This document shows positions 21,947-32,298 of a stretch of DNA of 64,000 bases, in pieces. Numbering within the stretch: the stretch's first letter is position 1; every line of letters begins with the position of its first letter. The position numbers were made by a program, and so were the translations under genes. The notes under the pieces are model-generated. The model was not told where the DNA came from. It saw only the letters and a list, made by a program, of their open reading frames with translations, and ran no database searches. Source of the stretch: Bugulina stolonifera (Eukaryota > Bryozoa > Gymnolaemata > Cheilostomatida > Bugulidae); assembly GCA_935421135.1 (NCBI GenBank), contig OW285187.1, positions 6,572,001-6,636,000 on the forward strand, read 5' to 3'.

Positions 21947-23131
21947 ATGCTGTTGCAGTATATTAAACGACTACATGGCAGTCGACCTACATGTACCTAC
22001 TTGATCATTTTATCGACGTTTTTAGTTACTGGTACTGTATATATTGTTTTTATGGAGCATGATGAAACGGTGAGAATTGCTACAAGTGGTTGTAATGGCA
22101 TCTCAAATACTGTTCCACGTTCTCAAAGTGGTGCAAATAAGAAGTTGCTGTATGGGGCAACTCTGTACATGAATAAAGATCCATCATGGCAGGAACACTT
22201 CGATTTTAGCAGGTGTGCATTTTCCAATTGCTTTATACAATCGTGCATGCAGTCAGATTTGATAACAGATGCCGAAGTCGTGCTCTTTGTCCATAACAAT
22301 GAATGGCTTAGAATTCCAGTGCTTCCTTGGAAAAAAAGGCAAAAGCAGTATTGGGTACTATTGAGTCTAGAACCTCCTACTGATGGTGGCCAATGGTCTG
22401 ATAAAGTAAATGGGATATTCAATTTTACAATGACTTATCGCCGAGATTCCTATGTTACAAAACCATGGGGAACAAAATGGATGAAAAGAGATGAACATCA
22501 CATTGTGAATAGGAACAACTTTGGAGCTGGCAAGAATAAAGGCGCTTACACCTACCTATCGGACTGCTATAACAAATATTATAACAGGCTGGAAATGATT
22601 AACTATCTGAAAAACTTTATTGACATTGATATATTTGGGTCATGTACTGGGGTGAAGCCATGTTCTGAGGGTGACCTACATTGTTTGGACAAACTACATT
22701 CACAATACCATTTTTCCTTGACCTTTGAATCGTCACTTTGTAAAGATTACATAACGGAAATGTTTTGGGAAACTTTACAATCTGAAAGTTACGTTATACC
22801 TGTAGCCATTGGTGGATTAACACTGGACGATTATGAATCGGTAGCTCCACCCGATTCCTATCTGCATGTATACAACTTTACATCACTGACCAAATTGGGT
22901 GATCATATGCGATATTTAATGGACAATGATGCCCCTTTTAATAAATACCATGCTTGGAGAACGACATATGGTATTAACACAGCTGAGAACCAGTCTGAAT
23001 GTCAGCTATGCAAGATTGCCAACACAAGGCCAAAGTTAGCAACCCCTATGAACCTGAGTAATTGGTTTAATGAAAAAAAAACAAAGCTGCGCAACATACA
23101 AGTATACAAGAATGTAGCTGGTTATCTATAA
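21947..23131 (+). CDS. Alpha-1,3-fucosyltransferase-like, GT10 family
   Basis: Intronless, 394 residues. A short basic N-terminus and one membrane segment (about residues 17-36) give the type II topology of Golgi glycosyltransferases. The GT10 catalytic region is at about 180-320: the N-terminal half contains the stretch LLSLEPPTDGG (the family's ESP region) and FNFTMTYRRDSYV; the C-terminal half contains FSLTFESSLCKDYITEMFW and then VIPVAIGG and the Y...APPDSYLHVYNF block. Family members transfer fucose from GDP-fucose to GlcNAc-containing glycans in the Golgi. Oddity: the family's TEK Lys, which contacts the nucleotide sugar, is Met here (TEM, ATG codon), so activity or donor use may differ. 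The C-terminal CQLC resembles the paired Cys of GT10 stems. The length is normal. Which acceptor it uses cannot be told. Confidence 0.88.
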   Translation: MLLQYIKRLHGSRPTCTYLIILSTFLVTGTVYIVFMEHDETVRIATSGCNGISNTVPRSQSGANKKLLYGATLYMNKDPSWQEHFDFSRCAFSNCFIQSCMQSDLITDAEVVLFVHNNEWLRIPVLPWKKRQKQYWVLLSLEPPTDGGQWSDKVNGIFNFTMTYRRDSYVTKPWGTKWMKRDEHHIVNRNNFGAGKNKGAYTYLSDCYNKYYNRLEMINYLKNFIDIDIFGSCTGVKPCSEGDLHCLDKLHSQYHFSLTFESSLCKDYITEMFWETLQSESYVIPVAIGGLTLDDYESVAPPDSYLHVYNFTSLTKLGDHMRYLMDNDAPFNKYHAWRTTYGINTAENQSECQLCKIANTRPKLATPMNLSNWFNEKKTKLRNIQVYKNVAGYL

Positions 23132-23870
23132 CTCACTGATTTTTGCGTCAACCATAATACAGAATATGGAAAGCTTGATCTTGTTGGTCTAGAGTTGTAC
23201 CTTTTTGTTGCCATGAAAATGTTACGGCTTCTGTCTTTTACTTTCATATTATAAATTTTCATCATTGTATGTTTCACTATTATATTAATAAAAAAACTTC
23301 ATTATTTCATCTTGAATTACATGATATGCATAATAAAAGTGTTACAATATTAATAATTTTGGTGTTTGACTAAATAACAGTCTTGATAATTTGGTTCCAA
23401 AGGTTTAGAATTCATGATAAACTGGAATAACTTGTAGTATGTGCACGCTTTGCATGATGGTCTCGTATTTGTGTTTCTGTAGGTGAATAATAACCAGTAC
23501 TAGAACTAGAATATCTAAAAGCAATAACGCATAGAGTTTATGTGTATCCAAAATTGTAGCCTTTTCCTTATGAAACCTAGGCATGGAGAAATTAGAGTAT
23601 GTAATTTACATCTCTCAAGAGGGAACAACTCCCACAATAGACGTTTTTATAATGAAGTTTTAGGTTGATGTTGTTGTCTATTTTTGCTTTATGAGATAAT
23701 ATTATTAGAATGTAATATAATTAGCCTGTGGAGTGCTGTGAAGTGTGATCAATGCACAGTATCACTATCAGCAGGTATATACAAATGTACATGTGCAAAT
23801 GTATATTATACATGTACTGATGATTGGTGATATTGTAATGTTTTGTGCTATGGTTTTCCCACGGATGCCA
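23132..23870. other. 3'UTR and gene-free spacer
   Basis: Probable 3'UTR of the fucosyltransferase, with AATAAA-type signals near 23287 and 23331. One ACAACTCC motif copy at 23619-23633. No other feature seen. Confidence 0.5.
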
Positions 23871-24476
23871 ATGTTAGCACGAGTGGGGGAAGCGCTTGGT
23901 AGTGGTAGTGGGCTGCCAAGGTAAACTTCCACACATTACATAAAGAGTGAACAATTAAGTAAGCTCTTGTAGTTATTGTAGAGGACGTAGGCCGATGCTT
24001 GGGTAGACTTAGGTCCTATGATTTATACTCCGTAGGAGTGTAGAAACTATCTGTGTTGATGAGGGGACGTAGACCCAATGCTAGATTCATCGAAGAGTCA
24101 AGGATCGACGAAGGTCCAATGGTTTATACTCAGCAAGGAATGTAGTAAGAGACTAATACGAGTATGAGAACGAGCTCGGGTGCTAATGGTCCAAGGACCA
24201 AGGCTGGAGCTGCCTGCCTGCAAGAGTAAGACTCTGTAGGTTGAGTTGGGAGATGTTGCTTTATTGAAGCGCAATCAACAACCGATTTAGCATAGAAAAT
24301 GTGCTGGCTTTTATATGAATTGAACTTCCGGCTAAAAGGGCCGACAGGGGGTCGGGCTGTACGATAAGGTATCGTCCCCGGAAATTGCATAACAAGATGG
24401 CTAAAAATGCCCAAGGTCCGACCATAAAAGGGTTGGCCATGCACAAAAAGTGCTTACAATAGTGAGAAATGAAGAC
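23871..24476 (-). repeat. Solo-LTR-like dispersed repeat, copy 1
   Basis: Diverged homologue of 53115-53740 in the same orientation. Shared blocks include CTTCCACACATTACATAAA, GACGTAGGCCGATGCT and GCGCAATCAACAAC. Read on the minus strand, both copies have a TATA box (CATATAAAAG here) followed some 50-60 bases later by AATAAAGCAACATCTC, as expected for the U3-R region of an LTR. No internal retrotransposon sequence adjoins it, so a solo LTR is the best guess. Confidence 0.65.
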
Positions 24477-26931
24477 ATATCCATGACATCGGCCATCAAT
24501 TACAATAGGCAAAAAGACATAGAACAATATCAGGTAATAAAATGTACTTGTAATTACTTAGATACAGACAAAATACAAATTGGTTGAATAATACAATAAT
24601 GCACATTAGCCAAGCAGTTATTGACAAGAATAATAAGTATAATACTTATTAATATGTAACCAGCATGTATAATGAGAGTCATGCATAATTGTTGCACTGT
24701 ACAACTGTACAACTATATAAGGATTTATAGTCTGTGCAGTTGCAGGCTATGTTAGCTGGAACACCACAATATGATCCAAGTACAGAGTGGTCAAATGGTC
24801 ACAATATACTACTAACTAATAGACTATAGATAAAGTGATACAAATTTTTAATATGGAACATGGAAAGGTGTAACGCAATGCACTAAAGGATAGGCCTAGG
24901 TATCTTCTAGTATTCATGTATGATATAGTCTACAAGGCCTACATCACAGAGGAAAAGGTAAATACTGGGAACTTGTACAAAAGTCCACTTAGCTGGTGAG
25001 TACTGTACATGTATAACAGTATAACACATTTTAATGCTTGACATGCCTATGTAAAAGTGTTTTGTCCAACAAATTGTCTTCCTTGATATTACCACCCTCT
25101 AGCTTGCCACTGTTTCACTAAATTTTATTCCACTTGATATTGGTAAGAGAATACTATTATTATGTGTAATACATAATATATATATACATGTACAGGTGTA
25201 CATGTACATTTAGCATGGTTGTGCAATAAGCAAGGAATAATTGTCTGGTAATAGCAATTTTTGGAAACATAATCAAATGATCCATATCCACAAATTGGAA
25301 TACTAGAAGATACATTGTAATAACGATAGTCGATAATTAATATCATGCTATAATATAGCCTAGGCCTACATTTTTAAGAAGGGAACATAAGATAGTATTA
25401 TTCAAATTAACAAATTCAAAAATATATTATTTAGACTCTGGGCAGCTAGATTTTGCCATTGCGTAACTACATGTACAATGTAATGGTCTTGCAAAAATAT
25501 TAATGTGTATTAAATCAAATTTATGTTTAATAAAGTAAAGTTTTTAAAATGTGAAATAAGGTGTGCCAAGTAAATGAAATCCTATATCATTCAGTGCATG
25601 CCATAGGCCAATTCAAAGAGATATACAAATATATAGTGTAGTTTTGGTCCAACAGACTATTGATTATATAGAGCAAAAGTGAATACTTATAACAAGGTAT
25701 TATGTAATAATTATGGTCAAATGAATAATACTATTGAAATTCAAATGTTATAATATCCTAAAGTACTAGAGTCAGTCTTCTAAAACTAAGGTATTTGCTA
25801 AAGTGAAATCAATTTAGGGGCATGATTTAGTAACCGGAACTTCTACTTCTACATTCTACTTCTGTAAGGCACCATAATTGAAACTTCTTTAAAAATATTT
25901 TGATGCTTAATTCAAAATCAAGTAGGCCAAAGAGATATCAGAAGATCGGAAATTATGGTTAGGTAATATTATAATCATGATAGCCTATAATACCTGTAAA
26001 GCAGTACACTAAAATTGTGTGTGTTGGTAAGATGAACAGTGGATAGCAAAACCACATTCTACATTACATGTATATAAGTGGAGCAATAATCTGAACATTT
26101 CTAAATTAAAAGACAACATAGTCCCATAACCAAATGAACAATAGGAATATTATCGCTTTGAACCCAATCCGGACTATGTTGAGTGAGTGCGTACAGTGTA
26201 CAAAAGATAGGAGAGGAGCAGCATTGCAAGTACACGAATATATTATATATACTGACTAGATACTTAACTCAATATTCTTCATAGTGTACCTGCCTTATCT
26301 TATCTGCTACTTACTTATACTAACTGTTTAAACAAAGCAAGGTAGAGCTGTTGGTCTGACCAAGCATAAGTAACGTGACTAGCACTACATTTTGAAATCA
26401 AATCCCATCTAAAACCAGCCTGGTGTTTTTAAAACATGAAGTATAAAAGACCAAGTGTGAGGGACAAATACAGATGTGAGTACAAGGAAGAATGCAAGCA
26501 TTAGAAGGTCACAATACTATCAGTAGAATATGCAGCTGCAGGTACATGGACTATTTTAAGTAGGAGTACAAGTCATATATTTAACTGCAAAGCAAGTATA
26601 AGTAAGTACTGAATACTCTGAAACGATACTTCAGGTCAACAGCTCAGAAGGTTGACCGTATTGCAACTGAAATGCTATGAATTCACAAACTCGATGTGAT
26701 GTTACAGTTTCCAAGAGTTGGTAGTAGATATACTAGAGAGACACTCTGACAGCTACATCTAATTATTGCATGCATCCAATGTACTGGACTCCCGCATTGC
26801 ACATTGTTACTTGAGTTCAGTGTTCAATATCTGTGCTAACAGTACATGTATATTGTGGAATTTACCATCACTCAACCCCTTTTAGAATTATAATGTGAAC
26901 TATTTGATCTCATTGTAGGTTGACAACACAA
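24477..26931. other. Gene-free AT-rich stretch
   Basis: No exon, repeat family or RNA gene recognised over about 2.4 kb, apart from TACATGTA octamers. An acceptor-like TTGTAG just before 26920 suggests a 5'UTR intron of the next gene starting in this stretch. Confidence 0.5.
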
Positions 26932-28131
26932 ATGAGAAAGAGAATTGTTAATTTGGTTTACAAGCTGTGTCAGTGGAAAGGAATCACATCTATATTTATT
27001 GGAACATTCTTTGTTGTATTGCCAATCTTGTTCCGGAACAACTTGCACTCGCCTTACTATACACTATTCGATCATCATCTAAATTCCTCAGTAAGACAAC
27101 TTAACTACATACATGAAAATGACTTTCAAATTTCGTTGTCTAACACCCTTATATCATCGCAAGTTGGTACTTTACACGAAGATCACTTCCTATCAAAATG
27201 GAGTGGAAACTTGAAATTTAAGTTATTAGTGATGATAATAACAACCAACAGGCGGAACTTCCCCAGTACAAGAAGTTATAACCCCAAATATTTGACTCAG
27301 GTTATTAGCAAATACTGGTCTATCAAACTTCAACGAGCAAGTTCACAACTGACAGATATAAAACTCGTAATATGTGACGCTGATACCACAGACCACAAGG
27401 AGGCTCAAGACTTAGCAGCGTACGTGTCAAAAACTAGTGTATACAATAAAAATCGACATAATAAAATACCAACAGAGAAGTACGAAAAGGAGAAAGTGGA
27501 CTACTTGCACTGTCTAAACATTTCCCATGCTTACCATTCAGACTATATACTCGTTGCTGAAGATGATGCAATGCCACATGATGATTTCTTAAACAAGCTT
27601 GACCATCTATTTTCTCAAAGACTCCCAAGACTTAGTAATGGATTTGGATATATAAAACTATTTCATCCTACAAGGCTCAATGGATATATTACTGGAGACA
27701 TTAACCGACTACTAGAATGGTTGGCCTCTGCAGGTTTAATGGAGCATCTGCTCACTCTCTTTCTATATACTATCAACTACGACAAAATCTATACAACCAG
27801 TAGCAGGCTCATCAGATATGTTTATTTCATTCTTTTACTTTGGGGTGTCGGAAGGATTAATGTGATAAAATGGAGGACGGTATCTCCTCATTTCTACAGA
27901 TTTGTTCATGCACCTAGTTGTTGCACTCCTGCTATGCTGTTCACACCCGATAGTGCCAGACAAATGGTAAACTATTTAACTAATGTGACCTGCTACAAAG
28001 GCTTCGCAAAAGACACGGCTATGGAAGTGGCTGGATTTACTAATTGGTTCTTTGAACCAAAACTCTTCACACATATTGGAGTTTATTCTACATTACACAA
28101 GAAAATGCTTGATGAAAGTATTGTTGACTAA
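26932..28131 (+). CDS. PGAP4: Post-GPI attachment GalNAc transferase PGAP4
   Basis: Intronless, 399 residues from the ATG at 26932, close to the family length of 403. PGAP4 (TMEM246) is a Golgi enzyme that adds GalNAc as a side chain to the first mannose of GPI anchors on proteins. Visible signatures: an N-terminal membrane segment (about 22-40); a GT-A-like start LLVMIITTNR; the catalytic acidic motif VAEDDA; KLFHPTRL; a hydrophobic pair near residues 255-310 matching the tandem membrane segments inserted into the catalytic domain in this family; CCTPAMLF; CYKGFAKDTAME; and EPKLFTHIGVYSTL near the C-terminus. The conserved double Cys and EDD are intact, so it looks functional. A foldback MITE starts one base after the stop codon, so the 3'UTR is largely transposon-derived. 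Confidence 0.95.
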   Translation: MRKRIVNLVYKLCQWKGITSIFIGTFFVVLPILFRNNLHSPYYTLFDHHLNSSVRQLNYIHENDFQISLSNTLISSQVGTLHEDHFLSKWSGNLKFKLLVMIITTNRRNFPSTRSYNPKYLTQVISKYWSIKLQRASSQLTDIKLVICDADTTDHKEAQDLAAYVSKTSVYNKNRHNKIPTEKYEKEKVDYLHCLNISHAYHSDYILVAEDDAMPHDDFLNKLDHLFSQRLPRLSNGFGYIKLFHPTRLNGYITGDINRLLEWLASAGLMEHLLTLFLYTINYDKIYTTSSRLIRYVYFILLLWGVGRINVIKWRTVSPHFYRFVHAPSCCTPAMLFTPDSARQMVNYLTNVTCYKGFAKDTAMEVAGFTNWFFEPKLFTHIGVYSTLHKKMLDESIVD

Positions 28132-28132
28132 A

Positions 28133-28742
28133 GCTGCGTTTACATTACACCAACTCCAACACCAACTCCAACACCAACTCCGTCTTTTCTGCCCAACTCC
28201 GGCAAAGTTGGTGTAGTGTAAACACAAAAGTCGATGTTGGAGATCCCTATTGTCGGAGATGGATCAACCCAACAGTGCTGTGTTACTCCGACAAGTCGGA
28301 GGGCATTGACCAATCAGAAATCAGTATTTTAATTACAGCTAGCATCTGTTTTGCAAATCTAGGATTGGCTCTGGATTATTGATAATAAACCTAAAGCTTT
28401 ATTATGGGAAAAACCTTCCTTAGCACTAGCTATTCAAAGTGATACTTACAAAATTGTACATGTAATTTGAAGTATAATTTCCAACAGCTAAGGTTATAAT
28501 TATAACTACCAGCCATTTTACAAATCTAGGATTAGCTGTTGATCATAGATGATGAATCCAAAGCTTTTTAGGCTTATTTACTATAATATCAGTACATGTA
28601 CACTTGTACCAGCATGCTTGCTGCTGTGGATACTGGCAATTAATTGATTGTGTGGTCAACAACTAGTTGGCATACTGTAAACACATAGTTGGGAGTCGGA
28701 GTTGGTGTAATGTAAACGGAGTTGGTGTAATGTAAACGTACC
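28133..28742. mobile_element. Foldback MITE of about 610 bp
   Basis: Ends GCTGCGTTTACATTACACC and (complement of the right end) GGTACGTTTACATTACACC. Each end contains repeats of CCAACTCC(A)ACA or its complement GGAGTTGGTGTAATGTAAAC (twice on the right). Internal hairpins such as AGTTGGTGTAGTGTAAAC repeat the same words. It is non-coding. Superfamily and target duplication are not clear. Confidence 0.8.
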
Positions 28743-29196
28743 TTAAGAGGCTCGGGTGTTTATATTATTGTTATGGATTGTGTTCTTTATTGTTCAGCTA
28801 AAATTTCTCATTTAATAAAGATTGAATAAAACCAGAAAAGATACTGGAAATTACAAATTCCAGATTGCCAAATAAATGTTCTCTTTACCTTACGCATACT
28901 TGTTGGTGGTGAGCTATGGGAATGAATATAGAGTGAGAGCACAGCTGATTTTTAATGTAAATAAAAACCAAGGTATTAAATTGCAAAAAAGAGTTTGATA
29001 ATGACAGAAAACCATTAATTGATGTTCAAAGTGACATCAAGTTCACACGTTCACTTTGGTTTTGTGATGCTGCCCGGCTAATGGGATATTATTTGAGATT
29101 ACATGTATATATTTATGTGTTCGTCAGTATCACGCATACACAGTAATTTACAAGCATACTGATACCACAGGTAGTGAGGTGAGTCTGTCATGAGCA
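28743..29196. other. Spacer between convergent PGAP4 and ZNHIT2
   Basis: AT-rich. AATAAAG near 28816 could end the PGAP4 transcript. The 3'UTR of ZNHIT2 should enter from the right. Nothing else seen. Confidence 0.45.
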
Positions 29197-32100
29197 TCAG
29201 TCAGGTAATACTTGAATTTTAGGACGTGCTTCTGCTGTTTTCTTACTATCCTTCTGAGATGCTTCAACCTTCTGATGAAGTTTCCTTTCGTGAACTATTA
29301 CATCTAAAAAGAAGTTATGGAAGGACATATTATTAAGATCTTACGACTATTACTGTTTCCAGTTACCTCTGATCTAAATCCAATTACTTATTTTGTAAAA
29401 TTGTGTACACTGACTGTAAGTCTGAGAATATAATTATGAGTTATACCCTTTTCCATCAACAGCTCGGGCACAAGGTGGGGAATATCCGACTCAGCATAAC
29501 TCAGCACCCAACCAGCATAGAATTCTAGTTTTCGCTTGACTAAAAGCAGCTGTTTCCTGCCTTCTTTTGCATTCTCATCTAAATACAAATAAACAGTTTG
29601 ATAACATATGATGTGGATTGTTATGGTGAAGAATTGTTGCTGCATCCAGTTCTACTGTCAAAGAACGATTTCAGTTAAGAGCTGACATCTCTCTGTTCCA
29701 CAGGAGCAATGCAACACTACTACGTAAATAAATAGTATGAACAAGAATCTACATATAAAATTATGGAGAAGCCAGTGTAAGTCAACTCAGTGATATATAC
29801 ATGTAAGTAACTTTGTCACTTATTCTATTATGTATGTTTTAATTCATACAATGACTAAGGAAGGCACATGTGTATTACAGTGTAAATATTATTTTCCCAC
29901 TAAATTTCATGAAGGTTGATTATCAGGTAAATGAATACCATTTTTTAACTCATTTCTTGCATTTGCAACCAACTCCAACATATCAGAAAAAGCCATTAGC
30001 AGGAAATCATTTGTAAACTTCTCTTCTGGGCCTTGTAAGATTAAAGCTACATTATCCAGTACTTGCATCAAGTGATCCAGAGATATGAATAAATCTTCTA
30101 TCTGAAGAATACAATATAAATGCATACACATAATACATGTAGATGAGGTCGTGATGTATGAGTACTAATAGCCATGCTGCTTGTCAAGCATCAAAAATTC
30201 AAAAGAATTGTTCTCATTCAGAGAAAATGGTGTGCAGTCAAAAAGAATAATAACTTAAAATAGATAAATTACACATTTCTTAATTTGGAACGCGTAGCCT
30301 ACCCATAGATACCTAGATGCGTTAACGGATGAAGAGACAGGCATGAGATAGTAATTATGGTATGCATAATATTATTTTACCATTTGGTTTCTGTTTGCTA
30401 TGTTTGAGATATTCACTTACTTTCTTTAGAGAAGCATACATTTGTCTGACGGCCTGTCCAGTGGTGGAGCAGTTAGTGGATCGTAAAATAACATCAGACA
30501 GAGAAACGAAATCTTCAGCACACTGAATACACAACTCCTTGTCTTGATGCTCACCGTTGTATCTCATCACAATAAATGTGTAGGATATAACAATATTTAG
30601 AGCATTGTATTTAATGCAGGTGGCTGGCTCAGACTTCTGCAAATCAAATGACAACATATTGCAATATAAAACCGATGAGTGAATGAGTAGGTCAGTCAGT
30701 GAGTCAGTGAGTCAGTCAGTGAGTCAGTCAGTGAGTCAGCCAGCCAGCCAGCCGGCGAATCAGTCAGTCAGCGAATCAGTCAGTCAGCGAATCAGTTAGT
30801 CAGCTAGCGAGTCAGTTGGTCGGTCAGTCAGCCAGCCAGCGAATCAGGCAGTCAATCACGCAGAACCGAATACCTGGAGTAGGGTGCACTTAGTAATGTT
30901 TAAGTGTTCGTGACCATCAAGATATATAGATTACCATAAAGTGAGTGAATGGCTGTATTTTTGTAGATATTTCTGGGAAATTGAATTCACTTAGATCTTC
31001 CTGCGTTTCCTCAGCCCCAACTTCCGTCACCAATGGTTTACTTTCTTTCTGGAATATGAGGAAGGTGAATAAAATTCACACAACACAGTAGAACAATCAA
31101 TGAGATGACATACAGAAAATTGATTGAGCTCATGTTGTTTCAAATACACAGAAATAGTGTAAAAAATTGCAGAATGATACAGAAGTAATCAGTATCTTCG
31201 AAGAAAAGCTTACCTTGTATGTCCACCATGGCAACCACTCAGACACGAGTTCAGAAAATTTCTGTTCTCTAACTATATTTGTAAACTCTGTGCGTTCTTG
31301 TTCCGAGAGTCTTTCCCATATTGCTTGAGAATTTCCATCTTCAATTAATTTTTAGCCAATTTAAAAATCAACATGAATTGTGCAAGACATTTTAGCAAAT
31401 CTAGACTAGCTTTAGAGCAAACCTCTGTGTGTCAAAAACCAATACCAATACCAGTTGCATCATTTTAAGAGACAGAGGTTCAATTCCTCGCTGTGAAACC
31501 TGTGATTCTCTATATTGGCATTGATGGTTTTTGAACTAGCATGGCGATTTGTTATGGGGAGACAACTCCTGAAGAAGGAATAATGAATTGAGCAAAACAG
31601 GTATAAGATAAGAACACTATTCAGTGATATACCTACCCAAATCCACACCATCAAGTCGAGATGCTAAGTTATCCACCTTCTCCTGATGTAACAAACCCTC
31701 ATCATCCTCTGCACAGTCTTCTTCAAATTTATTGAGTAGTTCCAAAATTGCTTTCTTTTCCTCGTCACTACAAATAAATCTTACATTATAATATATGCTA
31801 CATATTTCATAATTAACTATACATTTTTCATGAAATATTATTATTGGTACGAATTCCCATCACCTGATGCACAAGTTACCATTAATGCCCCTGGTCCGGT
31901 CTTAGAATTGCTACAAAATGCAATTAACAAATAACAAATTAACTAATATTACAAATAATGCCAGAATAAGGATACAATACCTTGCACTAGTCTGTTGGAG
32001 CTCTTCTACTACATTAGCTTCGTAAAATTGTTCAGAACACTTTTCATGTGAGGAATGCTGATAGCATTTGACGGAACAATATGGCAACTGACATTTTGGA

Positions 32101-32298
32101 CAGGTGTATAAAGCTTTCTGGCGACGGCATCTACATACAATCAACAGAGTAAAGGAGTAAAAACAAATTTTCACAGAGATTCACTAACATGAACTTTGTG
32201 AGTTACATGAGTTCAAATTGAAGACCATATTAATTGCAAATGTTGTATTTAGACAGATTTACTTGCATTTTACACGGTGAAGTGTCATTACGGTCCAT
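29197..32298 (-). CDS. ZNHIT2: Zinc finger HIT domain protein 2 (ZNHIT2)
   Basis: Nine exons: 32298-32267, 32130-31981, 31767-31637, 31338-31214, 31048-30935, 30636-30421, 30101-29939, 29578-29447 and 29303-29197 (1170 coding bases, 389 residues; human protein 403). ZNHIT2 links the R2TP/RUVBL chaperone machinery to assembly of the U5 snRNP. An N-terminal HIT zinc finger spans about residues 9-44: a CKIC pair created by joining exons 1 and 2, then CPKC, CSVKC and H/C ligands (YCSVKCYQHSSHEKC). It is followed by QFYEANVVEELQQ, as in the family. The LPWWTYK motif at the end of exon 4 corresponds to the family's LPPWRPWW region. The rest is helical. Intron 1 appears to use a GC-AG pair (AAT|GCAAGT), the only splice that restores both Cys and phase. 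The other introns are GT-AG. Confidence 0.93.
30673..30866. repeat. Degenerate GTCA/GTGA tetranucleotide tract
   Basis: About 190 bp of GTCA, GTGA, GCCA and GCGA units in runs. It fills most of the 298-bp intron between ZNHIT2 exons 5 and 6. Confidence 0.9.

Noticed and set aside
26920..26931. Start of PGAP4 at TTG 26920
   Set aside because: Not an animal start codon, and a splice acceptor lies just before it; the ATG at 26932 is preferred.
31481..31500. B-box-like GAGGTTCAATTCCTC as a tRNA gene
   Set aside because: No A box at a suitable distance and no stems; treated as chance or a tiny relic in a ZNHIT2 intron.
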